Shown here: positions 8,915 through 20,900 of the stretch, one piece after another
Numbering within the stretch: the stretch's first letter is position 1
How the letters are laid out: each line of letters begins with the position of its first letter
Position numbers and translations under genes: made by a program
NCBI GenBank assembly: GCA_021108215.1
Contig: JAIORK010000009.1
Location: 1-35,974, forward strand
Source of the DNA: a bacterium
Lineage (GTDB): Bacteria; Oederibacteriota; JAAXVQ01; JAUVAV01
Reading direction: 5' to 3'
DNA length: 35,974 nt
Notes under the pieces: generated by a model
Databases searched by the model: none
What the model saw: the letters and a program-made list of their open reading frames with translations, nothing else
Told to the model about the DNA's origin: nothing

Positions 8915-11900
8915 TTATTGCTGCAATTGGAATCGCCGGTGATCCATTTTCATTCGCTCCATGCGCGGATCCGCGAGTCCGTTTTCCTGCGAACTAAAAT
9001 CCAGCGCCTGCTCGGCAAATGAATCTTTCTTGGCAATTTTTTCCAGCTTCTCCCGTTTTTTTCCACGGGCAATCAATCTGCCGGTTTGATCGTATTTCAT
9101 ATAATGCTTGTCACCATTTCGCGCCTCAATTTCTTGGTGAATCTCCGAAATTTTTCCGGATTTATTTTTTGAATAGTGATAACGTGTGGTTGACCCGTCC
9201 AATTGGCGGCGACACGTCAGCATGCCGGAACGGTAATCCCTTTCTTCGAGAATACTGCCCTGCTCTCCATAGAGCACAACCGTATAGACATCTGTTCCCT
9301 GCCCCGTATAGTGATACGTGCGGGTTTGATCTCCTTGCGCCAACAAGATCAATCGCCCTTGGGCGTCATACTCTGATTGTGCGAGTCCATCCTCGGAACG
9401 CTGCGCCACATAGACTTTAGAAATCTCTCCTTTTGCCGTGTATTCATAATCGTAAACTTTATTCACGCCGCCTTCCGTCTCGGAAAGCAGCCGTCCTTCC
9501 AGATCATAGTGCTTGATGCAAGCGGTACTTCCTCCGCCCGAGGTCTTTTCCGTCACACCTGAAGTCTCATAAACAAATTCGTGACGCACACCTCTCCTAT
9601 CCACCACATCAAGCACACGTCCTTTTTCATCACGTTTGACATTTTTCTCAGACTGCAACTCCTTGGCCATGGTCAAGGCCTTTTTGGTTTCCTGGGGTAT
9701 CGCCTCGCCTGTCAGTGCCACCTTTAAATCTTCAAGCATGCGGCCGTTGTTCAATAAAAATTCGGTCACCTGACTCAGCCAGGATGCTTTGTATTCTTTG
9801 CCGAATATTGATTGCATGACATTGATGAGCGGTTGCATATTGGATGCTTCCAGTTCATCCAATATGCTTTCCCGGATTTTCGTAAGATCCATCTGCCGAA
9901 GTATTGCCAACATCGCTTTCCGTACCTCCCGCACACCCACACTGTTAAGAGATATTTTCCGCTTAACCGTTTTTTCCTTTTCAGGAGCATCCATTTGGGT
10001 CGATACCACCGCTCCTTTTACTGCTTGTTCATCAGCAAGCTCAGGTATTGCCGCAGACATTTTTAATGCCTTGCTGCCGACAGAAGCGGGTTCCGCCTTG
10101 TCCGCCGGAATCAAGCTGCCGCCGCCCAGCACCACACCTTTGGGATTCCGGTTGAAGGTATGCTGCCGCCGGTTGGTTTGCACACTTGCCGCCTGAACAC
10201 CGATTGACTTGTCTTTGCCGCCAATCGGACCCGCAACCACCGTGTTGGTATTCAGCGTAAGGGTTTCACTAAAAAACTGGTTGTCTTTGGTCCCGGTTTT
10301 TACCCAGGCAAATCCCAAATACTCCCGGCTATAGGCAAACTGTAAATAGCGATACTCTGTGTGCTGTTGGCCGGACTCAGGATCTGTCACAAGTCGGGTC
10401 TCAATATCATATGAATAACCACAATGCCCGACAAACTGAGGATTGTTGTAATTATCACTGTTGTAACTGTCATATTTTTGCGGGCTCTGCCGGCTCCACT
10501 CGCTGGTCATGACCGTTTCTTTCTTCCCCTCAGTCAAAACCTCCTTGGTGAACAGTGTCTGGGTAAACCGGATATTATTGAACCGGGATAAGGTTGATCC
10601 GTCGGTTTGAATATCGATTTCAACATCAGCAATCATATCCAAATCACTCTGGGTTAAGGCTTCCGCCATTTTTTCACCAAGTGTACTGTGCCCGCCGGAG
10701 GTTTCTTTTTCAGTATATTTTTGTTTGAGCAGCTGCTTAATAAAATCAATGGCAGTTTGGCCGTTTAGCGCAACCGTATTGTCGGCATTGGATTGCGAAA
10801 CATCCGCGCCCAGGGATTTTAATTGGCTGCCGGTGTAATAAAACCCGGATGTATCATAAGAAACTTCACCGACCCACTGATTGCCCGCTGTATCTGTAAA
10901 CCGTTCAATGGCGCCGGTCCAATACGATTTCACACTGGTGGTCGGTGAATAGGTGTGCACCACCCCCCGGCTATCTGTCCAGGTTTGGAGGTTCCAGTAG
11001 GCATCCAAGGTCATGGTTGTGCCATCCACTGCCACGCCGTCAATTTTTTCCATACGGTCTCCGCTGTACGTATAGACAAACGTGCCCATCCCGCCCTGGG
11101 TACGATCCCTTTTATGCGTACCGGGATTCCAAACCGTCATACCCTTGTCATCCTGACTGGATGCAATATCATTCATCCCGACAAACGTATATAATGTGGT
11201 TTGTCCGTCTTCGCGCAACCCTGCGGCACTGGTTACAAACTGCCCGTCATTGTAATAGGTGATGGTCTCATCCCAGCTATTCATGTTGCTGAGAACTTGT
11301 TTGTTTAAAATACCGGTCTCAGTATAATATTCCTGACCATGGCCGTTGTGCAATCCCCACAGATCCGTATAAGTAATATCGGCTGCCGTATGATAGCGCC
11401 CTTCCGGTGTCGATGTATACACCCACAAGGTTGTCGCACCGCCATAACTGGTACGATACCGCCTTACAGTATCCGCCTGATGGTAATCGCCATTGAGAAC
11501 CCATAATTCCGTTCCCTGGTTATCGGTCACCGTTGCGGAATAAGGGCCATCCGGTGTCACTGCATAAACAATCAGCATCTCCGTGACATACAATGCCTGA
11601 TGAAAGATAACTCTAACAATTGACGGAAAGTGTTCCTTGGCGCCATCTTTACCATACTCGGACAGCTCAAGCTGCTCCACTGTCTTGATGTCACCGTACC
11701 GGACCACTTTGCTGTTCAACTCTTTGTTATGATAATTATAATAAGTCCACTGTTCCTGCTCAGCAACCGGCTCATCATAGGCCGCCGTAGCAGATTTCTT
11801 TTCCACACCATCTTGGTCGTAATAAACAATTTTTTCATCAAACTTACAATTTTTAACAGGTACCCGGCGTTCTCGTTTCATCAAACCGGTTAAACTGTAT

Positions 11901-14900
11901 GTTTGATAATAGCTTCTCCATTTCCGCCATTTCTTCTTTTCATTCTTTCCGGAACCGCTTGAATACGCCTTATGGGTATATCCATAATAAGGACGCCCCT
12001 TGTAATCATTCCATTTCACGGTTACAAAAGAATGACATGTCCACCCGACCCTGCTCGGGCTGCGCGAGGTTATTTTGGAACCGTCATCATCAAAGGACGC
12101 GGACCAGTATGGAATCCCGGTGTCTGGATTATTGTAGTTCTCAAAACGGGATTTAGTGTATTGCGAAAAAATGGACTTATTCTTCTTAGGACTCCAGCTA
12201 GCGCCTTTGACTGCCATTCCATTCCCGTCAAACGATGTGCGTGTGTGTCCCCGGCCATTACATTTATATGTGCGGGAGCTACTATTGAGTCCGGTGGATT
12301 TATTCACATTATAGGTCGCCCATGTTCTCTGGCTCCCGTTTTCCCCAAAATCACGTGTGCTGTATGAATGGGTCACAAATCCATTTTTATCTGCATAATT
12401 TCGATTAGATCCAATTAGCGTGGTTGATAATGTCTCTGACGGAATACCGCTCCAGTGTAACGGCCCCGTAGTAACATGCGAAATACGGTCCCCGGTTCCT
12501 GCCGCGTAATTATTATACACATCTTTTTGATAACTCGCCGGCAACCCGTGTTCATTGTAATATTGCCAGATCTTGGTCATCGGGTTTTCAGAATATGTTT
12601 TCCGCTTCATTCCCGTCGCGCCGTCCCATTCAGCAGTATAAATATCCGTCTTTCTTCCGTAACGGGGGCCCAAATAACTTCTGGATATCGTTTTTGTCTC
12701 GACACCCTTTTCATTAAAAAAAGTTTCGCTCCTGCCCAGTCCGTTTCTGGACTTGGTCCTTTCTTTTATACCGGAATAGGCATTTGTCTGAATATAATAG
12801 GTCACGTTGCTCCGCCCTTTGTATGCGCCGTAATGATTTTCAGTCAGCATCTCGACGGCAAAACCATTCCGGTTATGCCTGGTTGTCGTTGTTGTCACGA
12901 GACTTCTCTTATCCTTGCGGGAATAAGATTTGGCAACGGTTGTTTTGTTTAATCCTGTGTTTTTATTGACGGCAATGGATGTCACTGTCATATATGCCAA
13001 TCCAACATTGGAATAAGTGGTGCTGGTGGCGGCAAAGCCATTGTCAGTATAGTCAGTCTGGGTTATTCCCATGCCGTTGATGGCTGTGGAACTGGACAGC
13101 AGACCGTTGTCGCGCGTTTGAAAGGTATTCTTGGTCACCTGAACACATCCCAAATTATACTGCCGGTTTAACAAAACAGTGGACTCTGTTTGGGCGCCGG
13201 TTTCAGAATGGTACCGGGTCCATGTTTGGGATAAATCAGAGTAACTAAAGGTGCTTTTATTCAACCCGGTGTTACGGTCGGCATCCACAAGGGTGTTGCT
13301 CTGGCGGCCCCCTTTCGGGCCATAGTAACTTTCCGTAACTTGACGCTCAACCACCCCATAGTGCCGGTCAAAATAGGAGGTTGTTCTCCCCATACGATTG
13401 GTGGCAACCGTCACTAAATTTTGTCCGGTGATCCTGTCTGCGGTGACACGGGTTTCTGTTTTCCGCGCATATTCCGCACCAAATTTATTTTCACTGATGG
13501 TTTTCGTCGTAATACCGTCCCGGTCATAATACATCTTGTTCTTTCCGGTTTCGGTAAACGCGACAGAACTTAAATTAATGCCCGTACGCAAATTAACCCG
13601 GTAGTAATTTGTCACTTCACGGGAGTCCTTGGCACCGTATAGGTTATTTGCCACACTCTTGGTCATAGTCCCGTAATTTGCATCATAAAACGACGTTGTC
13701 GTGCCGTACTGTGATGTTGCGATGGTCTTCGTGCTCATCCCGGAAAAATCATCCGCAAAAATTTGGGTGCTGGCATTGCGGCTGTAGAGAATGCCGAAAT
13801 TCCCTGCTGTGTCGGACTGAAATGCCGTGCCGGTGCCAAGATGATCATACTGGGTTGTGGTTGTTCCGAAGGCGCTTTTGGCAACCGTGAGGATGCTCAG
13901 ACCGGTTGTTTTATCGGCCGTGATGTCCGTCTCCGAACTCCGGCTGGCAAGGGTGCCATAATAATTTTTCGAGTATGAGCGCATGGCAGTGCCGTAGGTC
14001 TGGTCATACCACGTGGTTGTCTCGCTAAGACTGTTCGTCGCCAGCGTCTCAATATTAATGCCGGTTTTTACATTTGCTTTCATCCGGGTATGGGTCATCC
14101 GGCTGCCCCAAACACCATAGCGGCTTTCGGACCTGGAGCTGGTGGGGACACCGTGCTCGCGATCTTCATAATAAGTTGTTGTGCTGCCTTGACCGTTGGT
14201 GGAAACGATTTTTGTATTCATCCCGGTGTTCAAATCGGTTTCAATCCGCGTATGGGTGTCCCGGGTGGACAGTAGTCCGTATTTATTTCTGTCCCGGCTT
14301 TCCAGCGGTACGCCGGTATCCCATTCATCAAACGTGGTGACCGTGGTCGTGTAATCATTGTCCGTAACGGTTGTTTTATTCAAGCCGGTCCACGTATTCG
14401 AGAGAATATCCGTCAGCGTCGTTCGCGTTGACAGCAGACCGTAATGCGAGGTGGTCTCAGACTGCTGCGGCAGCCCGGTGGCCTGATCGTCAAAATAAGT
14501 CACGGTTGTATTCAATTCATTCACTGCGGTTGTCCGGCAATTGAGTCCGGTGCTGCGGTCAGCCTCAATGGCGGTTTGGGTTTCCCGTGCACCGATCAAG
14601 CCGAACTTGGCATAGCTGATGGAAGAAACCGCCACACCGCTGTCCCCGCCATCATGCCGGGTAATGATTATGTTGTTATCGTTTTCCGCCACAACCACTT
14701 CATTGAGTCCGGTGGCAATGTTCGCTGTAATCGCCGACCGGGTTGCCCGTGCGCCATAAATTCCAAAATTATTTTCCGCCAGGGACGCAACCGCCGTACC
14801 GGTCTCCTCATGATCGTAATATGTCGTGGAAGTGCCGGCGTCATTCACGGTCAGCGTACTGCGGTTCAATCCATTCCAGGCATTCGTGTCATTCACCGAA

Positions 14901-17900
14901 ACCGTGCTCCGCGCTGCTCCGATGCCGTAAACATTTTCAGCATGGCTGTATTGAACCAGACCGGTCTTGGCATCATCATAGTGACTGGTGACTGTGCTTA
15001 ACCCGTTGATGGCAACCGTTGTTTTGTTCAAACCCGTGTAGGTATTGGTTTGGATGTATGTCCTGTTTTCCCGGCTGTCCAAAAGCCCAAATTTATTTTT
15101 TCCATGGGAATACACCGGCAAACCGGTGTCCTGCGAATCAAAGAGCGTGGTCGTGGTGCTGTATTGATTGTCCGCAATTGTTTTCTTCGTCAATCCGTTC
15201 CAACCATCCGCTTCAATGATCGTGGCGGTCTCGCGCGTATACAGGATGCCGAAATGATTCCAGGCTTCCGTCGATTGTGATAATCCGGTTTTTTCATCAT
15301 CATACTTTGTCACGGTGGTGCCATAGGCATTCATGGCGGTGGTCCGGCAATTAAGCCCGGTCCAGGCATTGCCCTGAATCAGAGTATCGGTTTCAGCTGT
15401 GGCGCCCAGTCCAAAATTATTGCTGGTACGCGAAAACTGCGGCAATCCGGTATACGTATCATCAAAAAAAGTAACCGATGTACTGTAATCGGAAATCGCC
15501 GTTGTAACTTTATTAAGACCATTTTCCCTGTTGGCCACGATGGTTGTCTCCACGGTCCGGCTTGAAAAAGCGCCGAAATTACTTTCCGTGTGCGACCGCA
15601 AAGCCGACCCTGTCCGCGCGTCATCATAATAGGTCCAGGTGGTTCCTGAGCTGTTTTGCGCCTTGGTCCTGCGGTTCAATCCGTTTTTCAGGTTGGCGGT
15701 GATAACCGTTTCCGTGACACGTGCCGCCCCAATCCCAAATTGATTCCTGCTGCGGGAAAATGTGGCAACTCCCGTATGCTCATGATCATATTTCGTCTCT
15801 GTCTCACCATACGCATTCACTGCAATCGTCCTAATATTCAACCCGGTCCAAAGATCCGTTTCAATTTGAGTTTCCGTTGATTCCGCCGCACCCACGCCAT
15901 AGTTATTAATCGTTTGTGACAACCGGGCAACACCGGTTTCCTCATCATCATAATAGGTTGTCACCATGCTGTTCCGATTCACCGCCCGGGTTTCCTTATT
16001 CAACCCGTTCCAGCGGTCGGCAGTAATCGTGGAAATCGTTTCCCGGGCGCCCTCCAGCCCAAAGTGATTTGTGGCCATTGCTGTCGTGGCCGTACCGCTA
16101 TGCTCATCATCATAGAGTGTAACCGTCGTACTGTTCTCATTGGATACGACGGTCTGCGCATTCAATCCGGTCCAGGTATTGGCAGTGATATTTGAAGTGG
16201 TAATTTTAGCGCCCAGCAGACCGTACGCATTGACTGCCACTGAATATTCGGCACATCCATAAACCTCGTCATCATAATAGGTCGTGGTAATGCCGTAATG
16301 AGTGCTGGCGATTGTACTGGTATTCAATCCATTCCAATCATTGGCATTGATCTCGGTGTCGGATAGTCGTGTGGAAAACAGCCCGAAGTTATTTTCCGCA
16401 CGGGACATTTTTGCCACGCCGGTTTTTTCCGAATCAAAAAGTGTCGTCACCGTTCCATAAGCATTTTCAGCGCGTGTCATTTTATTCAAGCCGTTCCATT
16501 CACCGGCATCAATTTTCGTCCTCGTCATCTGATTGGCACCCAGCCCAAAATTACTCCGGCTTTGCGAAGAAAGCGCCACGCCCGTGTTGTCCGCATCAAA
16601 TTGGGTGGTGGTCTCGCTATGCTTGTTTTTCGAGACTGTTTCCCGGTTTAAACCATTAAACAAATCGGCCGTGATGACTGTGGCGGTTTCACGGGTGGCG
16701 CCGATTCCAAAATTATTTTCCGCCAAAGTCAGTTGCGCAACACCGGTTTTCTCCGCATCATAAATCGTATAGGTCTTCCCATACTCATTCATCGCGATCG
16801 TCATTTTATTTAATCCGTTAAATTCATCGGCAATAATACTCGTGTCGGTTGTGCGTGATGCCTTAAGACCGAAGTTATTCCACGCCCGCGACCATAGCGC
16901 CATACCGGTTGCTTGATCATCATAGCGGGTGTAGGTTTTTCCATAAGCATTGGTCGCTTCCGTACTGATATTTAAACCGCTGTGCCGGTTTGCTTCGATT
17001 TTTGTTTCCGTCGTGCGCGTTGCAAACAGCCCAAATTTGTTTTCCGCAAGTGAATACAGCGCCACGCCGGATTGCTTATCATCATAGGTCGTGAGCGTGA
17101 TGGAATAGGCATTCACGGCTTTGGTGGTACGGTTAAGACCATTCCAGGTATTGGCGCCAATTACGGTTTCCGTCTCACGTGCCGCATATAAACCATAATT
17201 CGTTTTGACCGTGGTTTTTTCCGCCACCCCGGTCAAGGCTTGATCATACTCGGTTGTGGTGATGCCGTAGGCATTCACTGCGATTGTTTCAATATTCAAC
17301 CCATTCCAGGCGCCGGCAACGATGTCCGTATGGGTTTCCGCGTTCGCGCCCAATCCGAATACCGCCGAGGTATCGGATTCAGTGGCCACGCCGCTGACAC
17401 GATCATCGTATGTTGTAATGGTCTTTGAACTTTCCGTGATTGCAACCGTCTTCCGATTCAATCCGTTCCATGTATTGGCCGTGATATCCGTATGGCTTTC
17501 CGCGTTCGCACCCAGGCCAAATCGATTAAAGGTATCCGATGAAAACGCACATCCGGTGGCGTGACTGTCATACTGGGTAACGGTCACGGCATAGTGACTT
17601 CGGGCTACGGTCATTTCATTCAATCCATTCCAGAGATTGGTTCGGATTTTCGAATGCGATTCAAGCGTCGCGCCCAGTCCGAAATTATTCCAAGTATCGG
17701 ATTCCAATGCCACACCGCTTTTTTGATCATCATACCGGGTAAGCGTCCGGTTATACGCGCTGACAGCCTCGGTTTTTTGATTCAAACCGTTTTTCGTGTT
17801 TGCCGTGATCGCGGTTTTGACTTTCCGGGCGGATGCCAATCCAAAGTTATTCAACGCCTCGGACATGACGGAGACACCGGTATCTTCTCCGTCAAAATAC

Positions 17901-20900
17901 GTCAGTGTTTTACCATAGGCACTCACCGCCTCGGTTTGCAGGTTGAGCCCATTCCACGCGCTGGCGGTGATTTTGGTCATGGTTTTCCGGGTCGCGCCTA
18001 AACCAAAATAATTATTCGCCGTCGACCGAAGTGCCTTTCCGGTCTGTTCATGGTCATACACGGTCACTGTGCGGCCATAGTGGTTGTCCGCCACGGTTTG
18101 CCGGTTTAATCCATTCCATGTATCTGCCGTAACTTTTGTTCGCGTCACCTGGGCCGCACCCAGACCGTACACATTGGTCGTAAGCGAGGACAGCGCCACG
18201 CCGCTGCCGGCATGATCGTACAGCGTCACTGTCTCGCTATGATCATTTTTCGCCACTGTTTTTTTATTCAGGCCATTATAATGATCCGCCAGGATTTGTG
18301 TCCGGGTCAGTCGCGTCGCATGCAGACCGTAATTATTCCATGCGCGTGATTGGGTCGCAACGCCTGTTTGCAGATGGTCATAGCGGGTCCATGTGCTGCC
18401 ATAGGCATTGACGGCAACCGTCTCCTCGTTCAATCCATTCCAACTATCGGCTTTAATCCGGGTATATGTTTCCCGGCTGGCAAAGAGACCGTAAAAATTC
18501 TCCGCCAGCGACTCCACCGCCACACCGGTTTTCACATGATCAAACCGTGTCGTGGTTTTCGAGTAATCATTCCGCGCAACTGTATATTGGTTCAAACCAT
18601 TCCAACGGTTCGTGTACATTTCCGTGACTGTAATACGAGTCGCCCCGAGGCCATAGTGATTGCGCGTGATCGAGGTTCGTGCCAGACCTGTATCCTGGCT
18701 GTCAAAAAAGGTCACGGCTTCACTGTAGTTATTGACCGCAATCGTTTTCTCATTTAAACCATTGCCCGTGTTTGCGAAAATAAGGGTTTGCGTACTTCGG
18801 GAAGAAAAAAGTCCGTACAAATTTTCAGTATTGGATGTCAAAGCCACGCCATATTTCCGGGCATCATACACGGTCTCGGTTTTACCGTATGCCGTGGTTG
18901 CCGTTGTATTGCGATTCAAGCCGTTCCATTGGTTGGCCACAATCTCTGTATATGTTTCCTGATTGGCTCCCAACCCAAAATTATTCCATGACATTGAATC
19001 CGTCGACACCCCGGTATGCGCACTCTCATAATTCGTATGCGTTGTGCTGAAGGCGTTTTTGGCCACCGTCTCACGATTCAAACCATTCCATAAATTTGTT
19101 TTTATGTCGGTGGCGGTTTTGCGCGTGGCATCAATGCCGAAATAATTGGCGGTGTATGATTTAACCGCCACACCATGCCGCCCCTGGCTCAACGCATCAT
19201 ATTCCGTCAACGTTGTGCTGTAACGGTTCTCTGCTTTGGTGCGCCGGTTCAATCCGGTATGGATGTCCGCTTCAATGGCGGTGACGGTATCACGGGTATA
19301 GGTCAAGCCGAATTTATTCTGCGTTCGTGAACGGACCGCAATCCCGTAAGGCCCATTGTTGATTTTCGCATCATAGTCCGTTGTTGTTACGGCATAAGCA
19401 TTTTCTGCGCGGCTGCTGCGGGACAATCCATGGCGGGGATCCATTTCCAAAAAAGTTTCCGTCAGGCAGGTGGCTCTTAAACCAAATGTATTCTTGGATA
19501 ATTGGCGTTTTTCCAAACCCGTGATGGGATCAAACTCCATGCTCTGGGTGATGCCGCCCTCATTAAATGAATTTCGTGCCGTGGTCATCCCGGTATCTGC
19601 ATGGAACCCCGACCAAGTATACGTTTTCCGTGAAGCGCCAATGCCGAGGGAGGCAACGCGCAGCGTTTCAACGGCATCTCCGTGAATATCATAGCTACTG
19701 AACGTCGTGCCCAGGTCATCAAGGGTACGGTTGCTTTGAATACGTCCCAACTCATTGTAAATATAATTGTCGGAAATTTTATGGCGCCCGTCAATGACTC
19801 CAAAGTTATCATGTTGGTCCACAAGTTGCACCAAACTGTCACGATCAAAGTTTTTTTCCGAGGTTGAAAGCAAATTTTTACTGAGGGATTTGATCAAAAA
19901 ACCCTGTTCATCATAGTGGTTGACGGTAAAAGTTTCTCTCGCATATTCAAGTCCGAATACATCATACCGAAAGTTGCAGGTTGCCAAATTATCCCGGTCA
20001 TATTCCGTCAGGGTAACGCCGCGGAGATCAAACTCTTTGCTAATGCGCAAAAAACCCTGAGCATCATATTCATTGATCGTCCATTGTTCACGCGCATGAC
20101 CGAAACGGTTTTCCCGGTAAGAACACGCGACCAATTCATCAATGTCATAATAATTTTGGGTAAAACCATTGGCATCATTTCCCAAACTATAGGTCATGTA
20201 CCCATTATAATCGTATTCATAGCGAGTGGCTTCCAGGCGGGGATAGCCAAATATCTTTTTCCTCAGACTTTTCCGCATCAGTCCGTCTACATCAAATGTA
20301 TTGTGGGCTTCGCCGCGTTTATCTTTGGTCAGACTGCTGATCAATTCACCTTTTTTATAGAGATAGGTGGTTGTTTTTCTCTTCGGAAAACCAAAACGAT
20401 CCAGACGCACCGTGAGACCGGTCAAACCATCTTCATCCATTTCGTTCCGGGTTATTCCACGATTATCGCGTTGAATCGTCCGAATGAGATCCCCGCCATC
20501 ATCATACTGATGAAACACGCGGTTTTTCCGGGGAAACCCGTGCTCATTGACCCGATGAATACTGTCGGTTTTTTCATGCTCATTATAATAAGTATAACTA
20601 CAGCCCTTAACATCCGTGGAAATACTTTCCGTAAGCATTCCGTTTTTATAAATCCGCGTTTCCTCCGAACGCCGCGGAAAACCGATACTGTTTATCCGGG
20701 TAATCTTGTAGGGGTCCTCGTACTTATTGAGCAGCGTTATTGTTTTTCCTTTGTAATCTTCCTGAACCGATTGTTTCATCCTGCCATTGCCATACTGATA
20801 AATCGTGGTGCTGCGCACACCCCATTGATTAACAGTAACCGCCGAACTGGGTTTACCCTTTAAATTATAGACAATATCCGTGATGCCTCCCAGGGATGAT

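Noticed and set aside
8911-8945. CCGG-containing inverted repeat after lnt as a terminator
   Set aside because: The arms are the self-complementary CCGG separated by more than 20 bases, with no T-run following.
19916-20863. Plus-strand open frame of 315 codons antisense to giant gene B
   Set aside because: It is a mirror of the paralogous region of gene B, with the same composition bias and no family motif. That a similar frame appears opposite gene A reflects homology of the sense strand.
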